64,000 nt of DNA from Candidatus Viadribacter manganicus (lineage in GTDB: Bacteria > Pseudomonadota > Alphaproteobacteria > Caulobacterales > Aquidulcibacteraceae): the NCBI RefSeq assembly GCF_001679665.1, contig NZ_CP013244.1:1054001-1118000 (forward strand), given 5' to 3'. Positions 52,386 to 60,187 of the stretch are shown piece by piece. The notes beneath the pieces were generated by a model that was not told where the DNA came from, searched no databases, and was given only the letters and a program-made list of their open reading frames with translations. The stretch's first letter is position 1, and the number at the start of each line of letters is the position of its first letter. The translations under genes and the position numbers were made by a program.

Positions 52386-52783
52386 AGCGTCACTTTGTTC
52401 TCGCCAGCATCGCCGCCATCGGCATGGCGTTGAGCGCCACGGCGGCCATGGCGCAAGCAGCCGATTCCGCTTTGGCGCAAGCTCGCGCCGGCGGCCTCAT
52501 CGGCGAACAAGCGGACGGCTATCTCGGCTTCGTTCCGGGCGCAGCGATCTCGGCCGACCTCCGTGGCCGGGTCGAGCAAAACAACATTCAACGCCGCCAG
52601 CTCTACACACGCCGCGCAGCCGAACGCAGTGTTTCTGTCAATGAAATGGCTGCTGCCGTGGCTTGCGAAGTCTTTCAGCGCCCGCGCATCGCGGTCGGTG
52701 AGAAGTATCGCAATGAAGCCGGCCAATGGCGCACACGCTCAGCTGGAGCCGCACTAGAAGTACCTAGTTTCTGCGCTGACTAA
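52382..52783 (+). CDS. ydbL: YdbL-like periplasmic protein (DUF1318)
   Basis: 133 aa with a Sec signal (MKRHFVLASIAAIGMALSAT then AAMAQA). The mature part has the DUF1318 blocks ARAGGLIGEQADGYLGFV, VEQNNIQRRQLYTRRAAERS, and VAVGEKYRN-like IAVGEKYRNEAGQWR. YdbL is the third member of the ydbH-ynbE-ydbL set and affects assembly of the YdbH-YnbE complex in E. coli. Two Cys (ACEVF and SFCAD) are present. Confidence 0.88.
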   Translation: MKRHFVLASIAAIGMALSATAAMAQAADSALAQARAGGLIGEQADGYLGFVPGAAISADLRGRVEQNNIQRRQLYTRRAAERSVSVNEMAAAVACEVFQRPRIAVGEKYRNEAGQWRTRSAGAALEVPSFCAD

Positions 52784-52897
52784 TCTTTCCGGGAACCGTC
52801 GCGGGACTTAAAAGTTAGGTCCAGCGCCGGTGTTGCTTGGATTTTCACCCGTCAGGCAGCGCGTGACATTGGCCAGCGGGCCAGCCCAAGGAGCTCT

Positions 52898-53263
52898 TGA
52901 GGCGCGTACAGGCGCGCGCCAGGATTCCAGCCCGCATACAACGATTACGTGCTGGGCCTGCACGCATTCCCTAGCGCTCATGGAGACTTGGCTGAAGGCG
53001 CACGGCTTGGCGCATGTCGGCCATTGGCAATCGCAGCGTATCGCGCCAGCGCTACAAGACGAGCTCAATGATCTTGCATTGACGCCGCACAGCCGTGCTC
53101 CCGGCCCCTGGAACGCGCGGCAAGCGCCTCCTTTGCACTCGGCGCGCACGACGTGCTGGAAGGCTCAGCGCTCGGCGCGCGCGTCTTGTGCAAACAAGTC
53201 GCCGCGCTCGGCATGCATCAAAATCATGGTGCGCGCCACTTATGCGCGGCGCCTTGGCGCTAG
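52898..53263 (+). pseudogene. Decayed biliverdin-producing heme oxygenase gene
   Basis: Heme oxygenase-like sequence is spread over two reading frames. In frame 2 (from about 52913): YNDYVLGLHAF, ending at 52969. In frame 0 (52971-53117): LALMETWLKAHGLAHVGHW then APALQDELNDLAL. Back in frame 2 (53120-53263): FALGAHDVLEGSALGARVL then VAALGMHQNHGARHL and a stop (TAG) at 53261. The order (LHAF...ME..L, R.APALQ.DL..L, VLEGSALGARVL, LG......GAR.L) is that of BphO-type heme oxygenases. At least two frameshifts (near 52970 and 53118) break it, and the N-terminal part with the heme His is unclear. The TGA/short 5' end is uncertain, so the left boundary is approximate. Confidence 0.7.
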
Positions 53264-53295
53264 CGCCGGCCCCAGCTCAGGAGCACATATGGTCC

Positions 53296-53526
53296 ATGAA
53301 GGTATTTCTGTTGACGCTCAGTCTCGGCGGCATCCTGGCCGCAGTCTTGTTCGGCACGCTCACCCATTGGGACCCGTCGTACATGAGCATCCACGGCTGG
53401 ATCGCGCTCTTTTTGGGCACCTTCCTCTCGCTGGCCGTTGGCGGCGGGTTAATGGCGCTCGTGTTTTACTCGGCCCGCAAAGGCTATGACGACCGCATTG
53501 AGGTCGAGACGCCGGACCCCGACTGA
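53296..53526 (+). CDS. Small two-helix membrane protein
   Basis: 76 aa with two predicted helices (about 2-20 and 33-57, the second GWIALFLGTFLSLAVGGGLM) and an acidic C-terminus DRIEVETPDPD. Similar small proteins are widespread in Caulobacterales and are annotated only as hypothetical. ATG 53296 with AGGAG about 13 bases upstream. Its stop lies inside the palindrome at 53523-53540. Confidence 0.75.
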   Translation: MKVFLLTLSLGGILAAVLFGTLTHWDPSYMSIHGWIALFLGTFLSLAVGGGLMALVFYSARKGYDDRIEVETPDPD

Positions 53527-53540
53527 CCCCTTATGGTCAG
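53523..53540. promoter_or_regulatory. Perfect inverted repeat ahead of nadE
   Basis: CTGACC-N6-GGTCAG, a perfect 6-bp palindrome overlapping the stop codon of the small membrane protein gene and 29 bases upstream of nadE. No T run follows, so it is more likely an operator or mRNA element than a terminator. A CATAAT hexamer lies at 53547-53552. Confidence 0.4.
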
Positions 53541-53568
53541 TCTGAGCATAATGTGGTAGACTGACGCC

Positions 53569-55593
53569 ATGGCCTCCCGAAAAGCCCAGAACGAAGCCGC
53601 CAGGCGGTTCAAGTCGCTTTATTCGCACGGCTTCGTCCGGGTGGCCGCCTGCGCGCCGGTGGTTGCGCCGGCTAACCCTGCCGCCAACGCCGAAGCCATT
53701 TTGTCGTTTTGGCGTGAAGCCGATGGCGAACGCGCAGCGATCCTTGTGACGCCCGAGCTCTCGCTCTCAGGCTACGCAATCGACGACCTGCTGCTCCAAG
53801 AGCCGCTGCTAGACGCGGTCGAGTCCGCAATCTCCACGCTGCTCATCGAGAGCGAAGAGCTCTTCCCCATCCTCATTGTCGGTGCGCCAATTCGTTCACG
53901 AGGGGCCGTCTTCAATTGCGCAATCGTGATCCATCGCGGTCAGATTCTCGGCGTCGTTCCAAAGAGCTTCCTGCCGAACTATCGCGAATTCTATGAGAAG
54001 CGGTATTTCAGCGTCGCCAGCGACACGCAAGAAGATCTCATCCAACTTTGCGGCGAATGGGTTGGCTTCGGTGAAGATGTCGTGTTCACCGCCACAGACA
54101 ATCGTGACTTCGCATTCCACGTTGAGATCTGCGAGGACTTCTGGGCGCCCACACCACCATCGACGATGGGCGCCCTCGCCGGCGCCAACATCCTACTGAA
54201 CCTTTCCGCATCCAATATCGTCATCGGCAAAGCCGAAGACCGCGCCGTGCTCTGCGACAGCCAATCTCGCCGCGCCATCGCCGCTTACGTGTTCGCAGCG
54301 TCAGGCCGTGGCGAGAGCACGACGGACCTCGCCTGGGACGGGCAGATCATCGCCTACGAGATGGGCGAGAAGGTCGCCGAAGCAGAGCGCTTCGCGCGCG
54401 AGCCCAAGCTCGTGATCGCCGACATCGACGTCGCCCGCATTGCCCAAGAGCGTCGCCGCGTCGGTACGTTCCGCGACGCCGCAGCGCGGGCGCAGGGCGA
54501 ACTCAGCAAATGGGGTCACATCACATTTGAACTTGGCGCACCTGAAGAAGAACTGCCACTCAAGCGCAAAATCGATCGCTTTCCCTTCGTCCCGGATGAT
54601 CTCAGCAAGCGCGATCGTGATTGCTTCGAGGCCTACAACATCCAAGTCTCGGGCCTGGCCAAGCGCATCGAGTCGACCAACACAAAACGCGTCGTCATCG
54701 GCGTATCCGGCGGGCTGGATTCCACACACGCCCTCATCGTAATCGCGCGCGCCTTCGATCTTTTGGGCCTACCACGCAAAAACATCATCGGCGTTACGAT
54801 GCCAGGCTTCGCAACCAGCGACGCCACCAAGGCCAATGCTTGGGCCCTGATGAACGCACTTGGCATCGATGGCCGCGAAGTCTCCATCGAACCGCTCGCG
54901 CAACGCATGCTTGAGGACCTCGATCATCCGGCTGCGCGGGGCGAAAAGGTCTACGACGTTGCTTATGAGAACGTGCAAGCTGGCCTGCGCACGGATTATC
55001 TCTTCCGCCTCGCCAACAAGGAAGGTGGCTTTGTCGTCGGCACCGGCGACCTTTCCGAACTCGCGCTCGGCTGGTGCACCTATGGCGTCGGCGACCATAT
55101 GAGTCATTACAACGTCAATGGCGGCGCTCCGAAGACGTTGATCCAATATCTCATCCGCTGGGTTTCGGATTCAAAACTCTTCGACGCCAAAACGTCCGAG
55201 ACGTTGATCAAAGTTCTTGAAGGCGAGATCAGCCCCGAACTCATCCCCGGCGCTGAACCGCAAAGCACACAGGCGGTCGTTGGCCCGTACGAGCTACAGG
55301 ACTTCAACCTCTTCTACCTCACCCGCTACGGCCTCAAACCCAGCAAGATCCTTTTCCTGGCCTGGAGCGCGTGGCGCGAAAAACATGACTACGCCACATT
55401 GAAGAAGTGGCTTGGCGTCTTTATCTCGCGCTTCTTCACCAACCAGTACAAGCGCAGCGCCGTTCCTAACGGTCCGAAGATCGTATCTGGCGGCGCACTC
55501 TCTCCGCGTGGGGATTGGCGAATGCCGAGCGATGCCAGCGCCGCAGTTTGGCTAGCCGAACTCAGCGACAACACGCCCGAGGCGCTGGACTGA
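53569..55593 (+). CDS. nadE: Glutamine-dependent NAD+ synthetase
   Basis: 674-aa two-domain enzyme for the last step of NAD biosynthesis: nitrilase-type glutaminase plus ATP-dependent synthetase. Glutaminase triad: Glu in TPELSLSGY (about 63), Lys in PKSFLPNYREFYE (about 128), Cys in VEICEDFW (about 187). Synthetase: ATP loop GVSGGLDSTHAL (about 382) and the conserved TGDLSELALGW and PTRGDWRMPS-like GALSPRGDWRMPS end. Length fits long-form NadE. Its first bases lie close to a possible -10, so a short leader is likely. Confidence 0.96.
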   Translation: MASRKAQNEAARRFKSLYSHGFVRVAACAPVVAPANPAANAEAILSFWREADGERAAILVTPELSLSGYAIDDLLLQEPLLDAVESAISTLLIESEELFPILIVGAPIRSRGAVFNCAIVIHRGQILGVVPKSFLPNYREFYEKRYFSVASDTQEDLIQLCGEWVGFGEDVVFTATDNRDFAFHVEICEDFWAPTPPSTMGALAGANILLNLSASNIVIGKAEDRAVLCDSQSRRAIAAYVFAASGRGESTTDLAWDGQIIAYEMGEKVAEAERFAREPKLVIADIDVARIAQERRRVGTFRDAAARAQGELSKWGHITFELGAPEEELPLKRKIDRFPFVPDDLSKRDRDCFEAYNIQVSGLAKRIESTNTKRVVIGVSGGLDSTHALIVIARAFDLLGLPRKNIIGVTMPGFATSDATKANAWALMNALGIDGREVSIEPLAQRMLEDLDHPAARGEKVYDVAYENVQAGLRTDYLFRLANKEGGFVVGTGDLSELALGWCTYGVGDHMSHYNVNGGAPKTLIQYLIRWVSDSKLFDAKTSETLIKVLEGEISPELIPGAEPQSTQAVVGPYELQDFNLFYLTRYGLKPSKILFLAWSAWREKHDYATLKKWLGVFISRFFTNQYKRSAVPNGPKIVSGGALSPRGDWRMPSDASAAVWLAELSDNTPEALD

Positions 55594-55623
55594 CACACGC
55601 GCCGCGTGCTTCATCCGCCAACA

Positions 55624-56433
55624 ATGCCGCAACTCGAAGATCTCATCTCTCTCGCCCTCGCCGCAGGCCGCGAAATCATGGCTGTGCGCGCTGCCGGCAT
55701 CGACGCTCAAGTGAAAGCTGATGGCTCGCTCGTCACCATTGCAGATCAACGGGCCGAAGCGATCATCGAGGCCGGCCTCGCCGAACTCGACGCAGGGGTT
55801 CCCATGCTTGGCGAGGAAGCCGTCGCCGCTGGCCGCATTCCAGATTGCGGTGCGCGCTTCTACTGCGTCGATCCGCTCGACGGCACACGCGGCTTCGCCA
55901 ATGGCGGCGACGAGTTCACCGTGAATATCGCACTCGTCGAAAATGCAACGCCAGTCGTCGGCGTTGTCTACGCACCAGCGACGGGTGAACTCTACGCGGG
56001 ACAGCCCAGCAAAGCACTGGCCGGCAAATGCCACCCGCAAACGGGCAAGTTGCTCGCCCCAATGGCGGCGATCGCGCCAGGCGCATTTGCCCAGCAACCC
56101 CGCGTGGTCGCGTCAGACTATTCAGGCCGCAACGAACGCACTGGCGATTTCATCGCCGCACTCAACGGCGTGATCACGCACGCCAGTTCCTCGATCAAGT
56201 TCTGCCGCGTCGCCGAGGGCGCAGCGGACCTCTATCCTCGCTTCGGTGATGTGAGCGAGTGGGACGCCGCCGCCGGTCATGCAATTCTCAAAGCAGCGGG
56301 CGGCGACATCATGCTGCTCGACGGCTCACCACTCCGCTACGGCGGCCGCAACGGTGATTTTCTGATTCATGGGTTTGTGGCGTATGGCAACGCAACGGCA
56401 AAGGCCGCCGCACTCCAAGCGCTCACGCGCTAA
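55624..56433 (+). CDS. Inositol monophosphatase family protein (CysQ-like)
   Basis: 269-aa Mg-dependent phosphatase. Metal and catalytic residues: Glu pair in MLGEEAV (about 64), CVDPLDGTRGFANGG (about 81-95) and SEWDAAAGHAIL near the C-terminus (about 222-233). The DPLDGT...F and WDxAAG pattern fits CysQ/3'(2'),5'-bisphosphate nucleotidases as well as IMPases; the first is the likelier. ATG 55624 is chosen; a GTG at 55606 is less likely. Overlaps the convergent ArgE-like gene by 11 bases. Confidence 0.88.
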   Translation: MPQLEDLISLALAAGREIMAVRAAGIDAQVKADGSLVTIADQRAEAIIEAGLAELDAGVPMLGEEAVAAGRIPDCGARFYCVDPLDGTRGFANGGDEFTVNIALVENATPVVGVVYAPATGELYAGQPSKALAGKCHPQTGKLLAPMAAIAPGAFAQQPRVVASDYSGRNERTGDFIAALNGVITHASSSIKFCRVAEGAADLYPRFGDVSEWDAAAGHAILKAAGGDIMLLDGSPLRYGGRNGDFLIHGFVAYGNATAKAAALQALTR

Positions 56434-57574
56434 GGTGCGCAATCAAACGCTGCATGAAGAGCGCGCCCTCTTCGATCTGCGAGCGCTCAATCCACTCATC
56501 GGGTTGATGCGCTTGCTCGATTGAGCCCGGTCCGCAAATGATCGCCGGAATGCCGGCACGCTGAAACAAGCCGGCTTCCGCCGCATATGCAACCGCGCGT
56601 GTCTCATTGTCACCCGTCAAGGCGCGCGCCAAGATTTCAGCCTCGCTATCGCGCTCAATCGCTAGCCCTGGCGTGTTGGTGCGCCGCACGATCGAAACCC
56701 CACCCTCGGGCGCTCGCACTTTGATGTCCGCATCGATCTTTGCCGCAACCGCCCGAAAGCGCTGCTCAATCGCATCGCCCTGCGCCGTCTCTGGGCATCG
56801 GCAGTCCCAGATGAACGAACAACGTCGCGCCAGAATGTTACTCGCCGTGCCGCCTTCGACTTTGCCAATCGTCATCGTCGGACCAGGCGGATTAAAGTGC
56901 GCGTGCGTCGCAGCCCGCGCCTCTTCCCCCATCTCCGCCACGAGCGCCATGAGCTTCACCGCCTCCATGACCGCAGAGACACCCTGGTCAGGCAAACTCG
57001 AATGCCCCTCGCGGCCAGTCACTTCGACAATGAACGAGCGCACGCCTTTGTGAGCGGAAACCACTTTCATACTCGTCGGCTCTCCGACGATCACCGCCGA
57101 CGGTCTGCTGGTTTGCTTAGCCAGTTCGGCAATCATCGCCGGCGCGCCGAGACAACCGATTTCCTCGTCATACGAGAGCGCCAAAACTATAGGCCGCTTC
57201 AACGCAGCAGCGCGCGCGCCATCAACGTGGGCGAGCGCCAACGCAATGAACGCCTTCATATCCGCGGTTCCGCGACCGTAGAGTTTGCCGCCGCGCTCGC
57301 TCAACACCCAGGGATCGGACGACCATGGCTGATCGTCCACGGGCACGACATCGGTATGCCCTGAAAGGACGATGCCGCCGGGGACATCAGGTCCCACGAC
57401 GGCATAGAGATTTGCCTTCGACCCATCCGCGTTGGAGACGCGTCGTGACGTGATGCCGCGCTGGCCGAGAAAATCTTCAACCCATGCGATCAATTCCAAG
57501 TTCGAGTTGCGCGACGTCGTATCGAACGCGATTAAACGCGTCAGAATATCAAGCGTCGCGCTTATCTCGCTCAC
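56423..57574 (-). CDS. argE: M20 family deacetylase (acetylornithine deacetylase-like)
   Basis: 383-aa dizinc amidohydrolase with the M20 layout: SGHTDVVPVDDQPWSSDPW (metal His and Asp near 72-76), GRGTADMKAF (bridging Asp about 107), YDEEIGCLGA (general base Glu about 138), VVGEPTS and the C-terminal His in IEQAHQPDEWI. The N-terminal FDTTSRNSNLELIAWVEDFL and the C-terminal ACGPG-like ICGPGSIEQAHQPDE are ArgE-type. Its start overlaps the FKBP stop by ATGA. Catalyses removal of acetyl from N-acetylornithine or a related N-acyl amino acid. Confidence 0.88.
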   Translation of the reverse strand: MSEISATLDILTRLIAFDTTSRNSNLELIAWVEDFLGQRGITSRRVSNADGSKANLYAVVGPDVPGGIVLSGHTDVVPVDDQPWSSDPWVLSERGGKLYGRGTADMKAFIALALAHVDGARAAALKRPIVLALSYDEEIGCLGAPAMIAELAKQTSRPSAVIVGEPTSMKVVSAHKGVRSFIVEVTGREGHSSLPDQGVSAVMEAVKLMALVAEMGEEARAATHAHFNPPGPTMTIGKVEGGTASNILARRCSFIWDCRCPETAQGDAIEQRFRAVAAKIDADIKVRAPEGGVSIVRRTNTPGLAIERDSEAEILARALTGDNETRAVAYAAEAGLFQRAGIPAIICGPGSIEQAHQPDEWIERSQIEEGALFMQRLIAHLSA

Positions 57575-58098
57575 TGCGGCGCGTGCACTTGATCGGCGCC
57601 CGGCTCTTGGTACGCCAACAACACGATGCGAAAACGCAGCGCCGCATTCGGTGGAATTGGGCCGCGGCCTGAGGGACCATATCCCAGCGAGCCTGGGAAA
57701 GTCGCGATCACTTCATCGCCCGGGCGCATGTGCGTAATCGCCTCCGAAAAGCCCGGGACGACCGCCTGCAGGGGAAACTCAACAGGATCGCCGCCGAACG
57801 AAGAATCGAACTCTTGGCCGCCATCGACGAACGTGCCCTGATAATGAACGAGCACGCTCGCATTCATGGTCGGTTGCGCCAACGACTGATTGGCGCCGCG
57901 ACGCGTGAATTGAATCTCGAGGCCTGACGGCAACGTTTGCGCTTGTTCGTTCACTTCAGCCCCCAAACCTGGAATGTCCTGCGCCGGCGCGCCTGACGTC
58001 TCATTTTGTTCGGCGCGCTGGATTTCATCCATCACGCCGCTGCTGTTGCCGCAGGCGGCGAGCGTCAACGTCGCCGCGAAAAGTACTACTCTCATCAT
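57571..58098 (-). CDS. FKBP-type peptidyl-prolyl isomerase lipoprotein
   Basis: 175-aa lipoprotein with signal MMRVVLFAATLTLAACGNSS and Cys17 as lipid site. An acidic linker leads to the FKBP domain: SVLVHYQGTFVDGGQEFDSS, VPGFSEAITHMRPGDEVIAT and YGPSGRGPIPPNAALRFRIV. The aromatic and Tyr-Asp-Phe pocket residues typical of FKBPs are present. It should help fold envelope proteins. Start overlaps the GST stop by ATGA, and its stop overlaps the ArgE-like start. Confidence 0.92.
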   Translation of the reverse strand: MMRVVLFAATLTLAACGNSSGVMDEIQRAEQNETSGAPAQDIPGLGAEVNEQAQTLPSGLEIQFTRRGANQSLAQPTMNASVLVHYQGTFVDGGQEFDSSFGGDPVEFPLQAVVPGFSEAITHMRPGDEVIATFPGSLGYGPSGRGPIPPNAALRFRIVLLAYQEPGADQVHAPQ

Positions 58099-58760
58099 CT
58101 GTATAAGGCTTCCGATTGTTCGATGGTCCAAGTCTCAGCTTCACCAGCGCGCTCCCATTCCTGAAACGCAGCATCGGCAAAGACCGCATCGCAATAGCGA
58201 CGCGCAAAATCGGGAATCGTCACCTGGTACGTACGCAGACGCGTGCAAACCGGCGCGAACATCGCGTCAGCGATCGAGCGCTGGCCAAACAGGAAAGGAC
58301 CGCCGTACCGCTTCAACACGCGCTCCCATAGCGCAAACAATTGCGCCAGATCCGTACGCGTATCATCGGGCCAACCCGGCTCGGACGCCAACCGGCGGCG
58401 TATATTGCATGACATATCACGGCGCACCGCGGCGAAGCCTGCGTGCATTTCCGACGACGCGGCGCGCGCATCCGCGCGCGTCAGTGAGTCCGACGGCCAC
58501 AAGCTCGGCGCCTGTTCGCCTGCCCACTCACAAATAGCGAGGCTTTCATAAATGACGACATCGCCAACATGCAGCGCAGGCACGCGTCCGCTGGGTGAAA
58601 CATCGCGGACTTCCTTGATCTGAGATTGGCCATAGCCTTCGCCGCCAAGCGGTATGATCTTTTCGTCGAAAGCGATCCGGCCCCATTTCAGCGCCAACCA
58701 GGGACGCAACGACCAGGAAGAATAGTTCTTGTTGCCGATATAAAGGATGGGGCGCGCCAT
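58095..58760 (-). CDS. Glutathione S-transferase family protein
   Basis: 221-aa GST. The N-terminal thioredoxin fold has IGNKNYSSWSLRPWLALK with Ser (active-site position about 14-15), the cis-Pro of RVPALH and the glutathione gamma-Glu site YESLAICEW. The C-terminal helical domain holds FLFGQRSIADAMFAPVCTRL. The NKNYSSWSLRPWL opening is typical of a bacterial GST group of unknown substrate. First gene of the GST-FKBP-ArgE run. Confidence 0.92.
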   Translation of the reverse strand: MARPILYIGNKNYSSWSLRPWLALKWGRIAFDEKIIPLGGEGYGQSQIKEVRDVSPSGRVPALHVGDVVIYESLAICEWAGEQAPSLWPSDSLTRADARAASSEMHAGFAAVRRDMSCNIRRRLASEPGWPDDTRTDLAQLFALWERVLKRYGGPFLFGQRSIADAMFAPVCTRLRTYQVTIPDFARRYCDAVFADAAFQEWERAGEAETWTIEQSEALYR

Positions 58761-58865
58761 AAGAGGGCTTGTTTCAGAGCCTGCTCACGAGATCAAGCCG
58801 CAGCGGCGCCGCTTTCCCCTATCTGCGACGCAGGTTAGGTTTCCAAGGTTGGGCGGGAGATTTTG

Positions 58866-60128
58866 ATGCGTATTTTGGCGGCTATCGCTGTTGTTGGCGC
58901 ATGCTTGGCGGCAAGCATCGCGACCAATGCCGCTCCCCGCCCCCCATCCCCTGCACCGACGGCGATGAGTGGCGCGACCGAAATTGATTTTGAGCGCGCC
59001 GCGTCCATGTCCCACCAACGGCAAGGCGCCAAGCCTGAGCCCAGCGGCGGCAATGACGCCTGTCGCTGGGCCAACGACAATGAATGCGATGAGCCGAACA
59101 TCGGAACTGGCGCATGCAGCGCAGGCACAGACCGCTCCGATTGCGCGCGCATCATTTCCGGACGTGAGGACGATTCCTGCCGATGGGCGCGCGACGGCGA
59201 ATGTGACGAGCCAAACTTCGGCACCGGCGCCTGCGTCCAAGGCACGGATCGTACCGATTGCGGCGACATTGCCTGGATGCGCAATCAAACAGACGCATGC
59301 GAAACGGCCTTCAACGGCGTCTGCGAAGACTCCGGCCGAGGCGCAGGCTCGTGCGCCCCTCGCACGGATCGTTCCGATTGTTTCGGGCGCCAACGTCCGA
59401 TGTCAATCAACGACCACTTCTTCGGCAACGATGATCGCGTGCTCGTTCCGGTAAGCGAAGCACCCTGGCGCTACATGGGCACACTTCACATGGACGGCGG
59501 CGGAACCTGTTCCGCCACGCTGATCGCTCGCGATGTCATCGCCACCGCCGCGCACTGCATCTCAAGCGAAGAACGCGTTAATGCAGCCGCACGCTTCGAC
59601 AGCGCTGATGGCGCCCAGAGCGCACGCGCAATTGCCTATCTCATCGATCCAAACTTCAACTATCGCCGATTCAGCACAACCGATGAGATCGATGGTCTTG
59701 ATTGGGCGTTGCTCCGACTTGACCGCCCGCTAGGCGACATTTACGGGCACGCCACAGTCCGTAGCATCACCGGCGCTGGCCGCCCTCTCAGCACCGAGCT
59801 CATGCAAGCCGGCTATTCATGGGACACCGGCGGGCATCTGTCCGGCAATTTACGCTGCCGCATGATCACAATGCACCCGGACAACACCTTCGCTCACGAA
59901 TGCGACACAACGCGGGGCGACTCCGGATCAGGTTTTCTCGTCCGCAACGGGGCTAGTTTCGATCTCGTAGGCGTCGACTCCAACTTCCGCTCCCAACGCG
60001 GCGGTCCGTTCATCTATATCGCCGTGAGCGCCGCCTCATTCGCGACACGCGCGCCGGACTTCATCGCTGGCCGCACCGGCGTTAACCTCGCCAATGCGAG
60101 CGCTCCGCCCGTTAAGATTCTTCCCTAG
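58866..60128 (+). CDS. Secreted Cys-rich repeat trypsin-like serine protease
   Basis: 420-aa exported protease. Signal MRILAAIAVVGACLAASIAT; ATG 58866 with GGGAG upstream. Three Cys-rich repeats follow, of the form C-x-W-A-(N/R)-D-(N/G)-ECDEPN-x-GTGAC-x2-GTDR-x-DC (last one divergent). The trypsin domain then has the His in ATAAHC (about 230), Asp in DGLDWALLRL (about 280) and Ser in TRGDSGSGF (about 353), so the triad is complete. The Asp/Cys-rich repeats may bind calcium or crosslink the protein on the cell surface. Similar repeats are seen in other secreted alphaproteobacterial proteins; no role is assigned. Confidence 0.88.
   Translation: MRILAAIAVVGACLAASIATNAAPRPPSPAPTAMSGATEIDFERAASMSHQRQGAKPEPSGGNDACRWANDNECDEPNIGTGACSAGTDRSDCARIISGREDDSCRWARDGECDEPNFGTGACVQGTDRTDCGDIAWMRNQTDACETAFNGVCEDSGRGAGSCAPRTDRSDCFGRQRPMSINDHFFGNDDRVLVPVSEAPWRYMGTLHMDGGGTCSATLIARDVIATAAHCISSEERVNAAARFDSADGAQSARAIAYLIDPNFNYRRFSTTDEIDGLDWALLRLDRPLGDIYGHATVRSITGAGRPLSTELMQAGYSWDTGGHLSGNLRCRMITMHPDNTFAHECDTTRGDSGSGFLVRNGASFDLVGVDSNFRSQRGGPFIYIAVSAASFATRAPDFIAGRTGVNLANASAPPVKILP
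59054..59381 (+). repeat. Three tandem Cys-rich protein repeats within the trypsin-like protease gene
   Basis: Repeats at about 59054-59144, 59170-59261 and 59292-59381, each ~30 residues long. Copies 1 and 2 share CRWA, ECDEPN, GTGAC and GTDR; copy 3 keeps only the Cys pattern and TDRSDC. There are four Cys per repeat, so disulfides are likely. Confidence 0.8.
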
Positions 60129-60157
60129 ACCCAAGCTTAGGCCCGAGCCTTGCGACA

Positions 60158-60180
60158 CCTCACGCGCGAATAACGTGAGG
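60158..60180 (+). promoter_or_regulatory. Hairpin covering the ribosome-binding site of the acetyltransferase gene
   Basis: CCTCACG-N9-CGTGAGG, a perfect 7-bp inverted repeat. The 3' arm contains GTGAGG, which is the only good Shine-Dalgarno for the GTG start at 60188, 7 bases downstream. It may also act as a weak terminator for the protease gene ending at 60128 (AAAATT follows). Confidence 0.5.
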
Positions 60181-60187
60181 AAAATTC

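Noticed and set aside
52830..53489. 219-codon plus-strand frame
   Set aside because: Only its middle part looks like protein of a known family; it is one of the two frames of the broken heme oxygenase and its 3' end runs through the small membrane protein in another frame.
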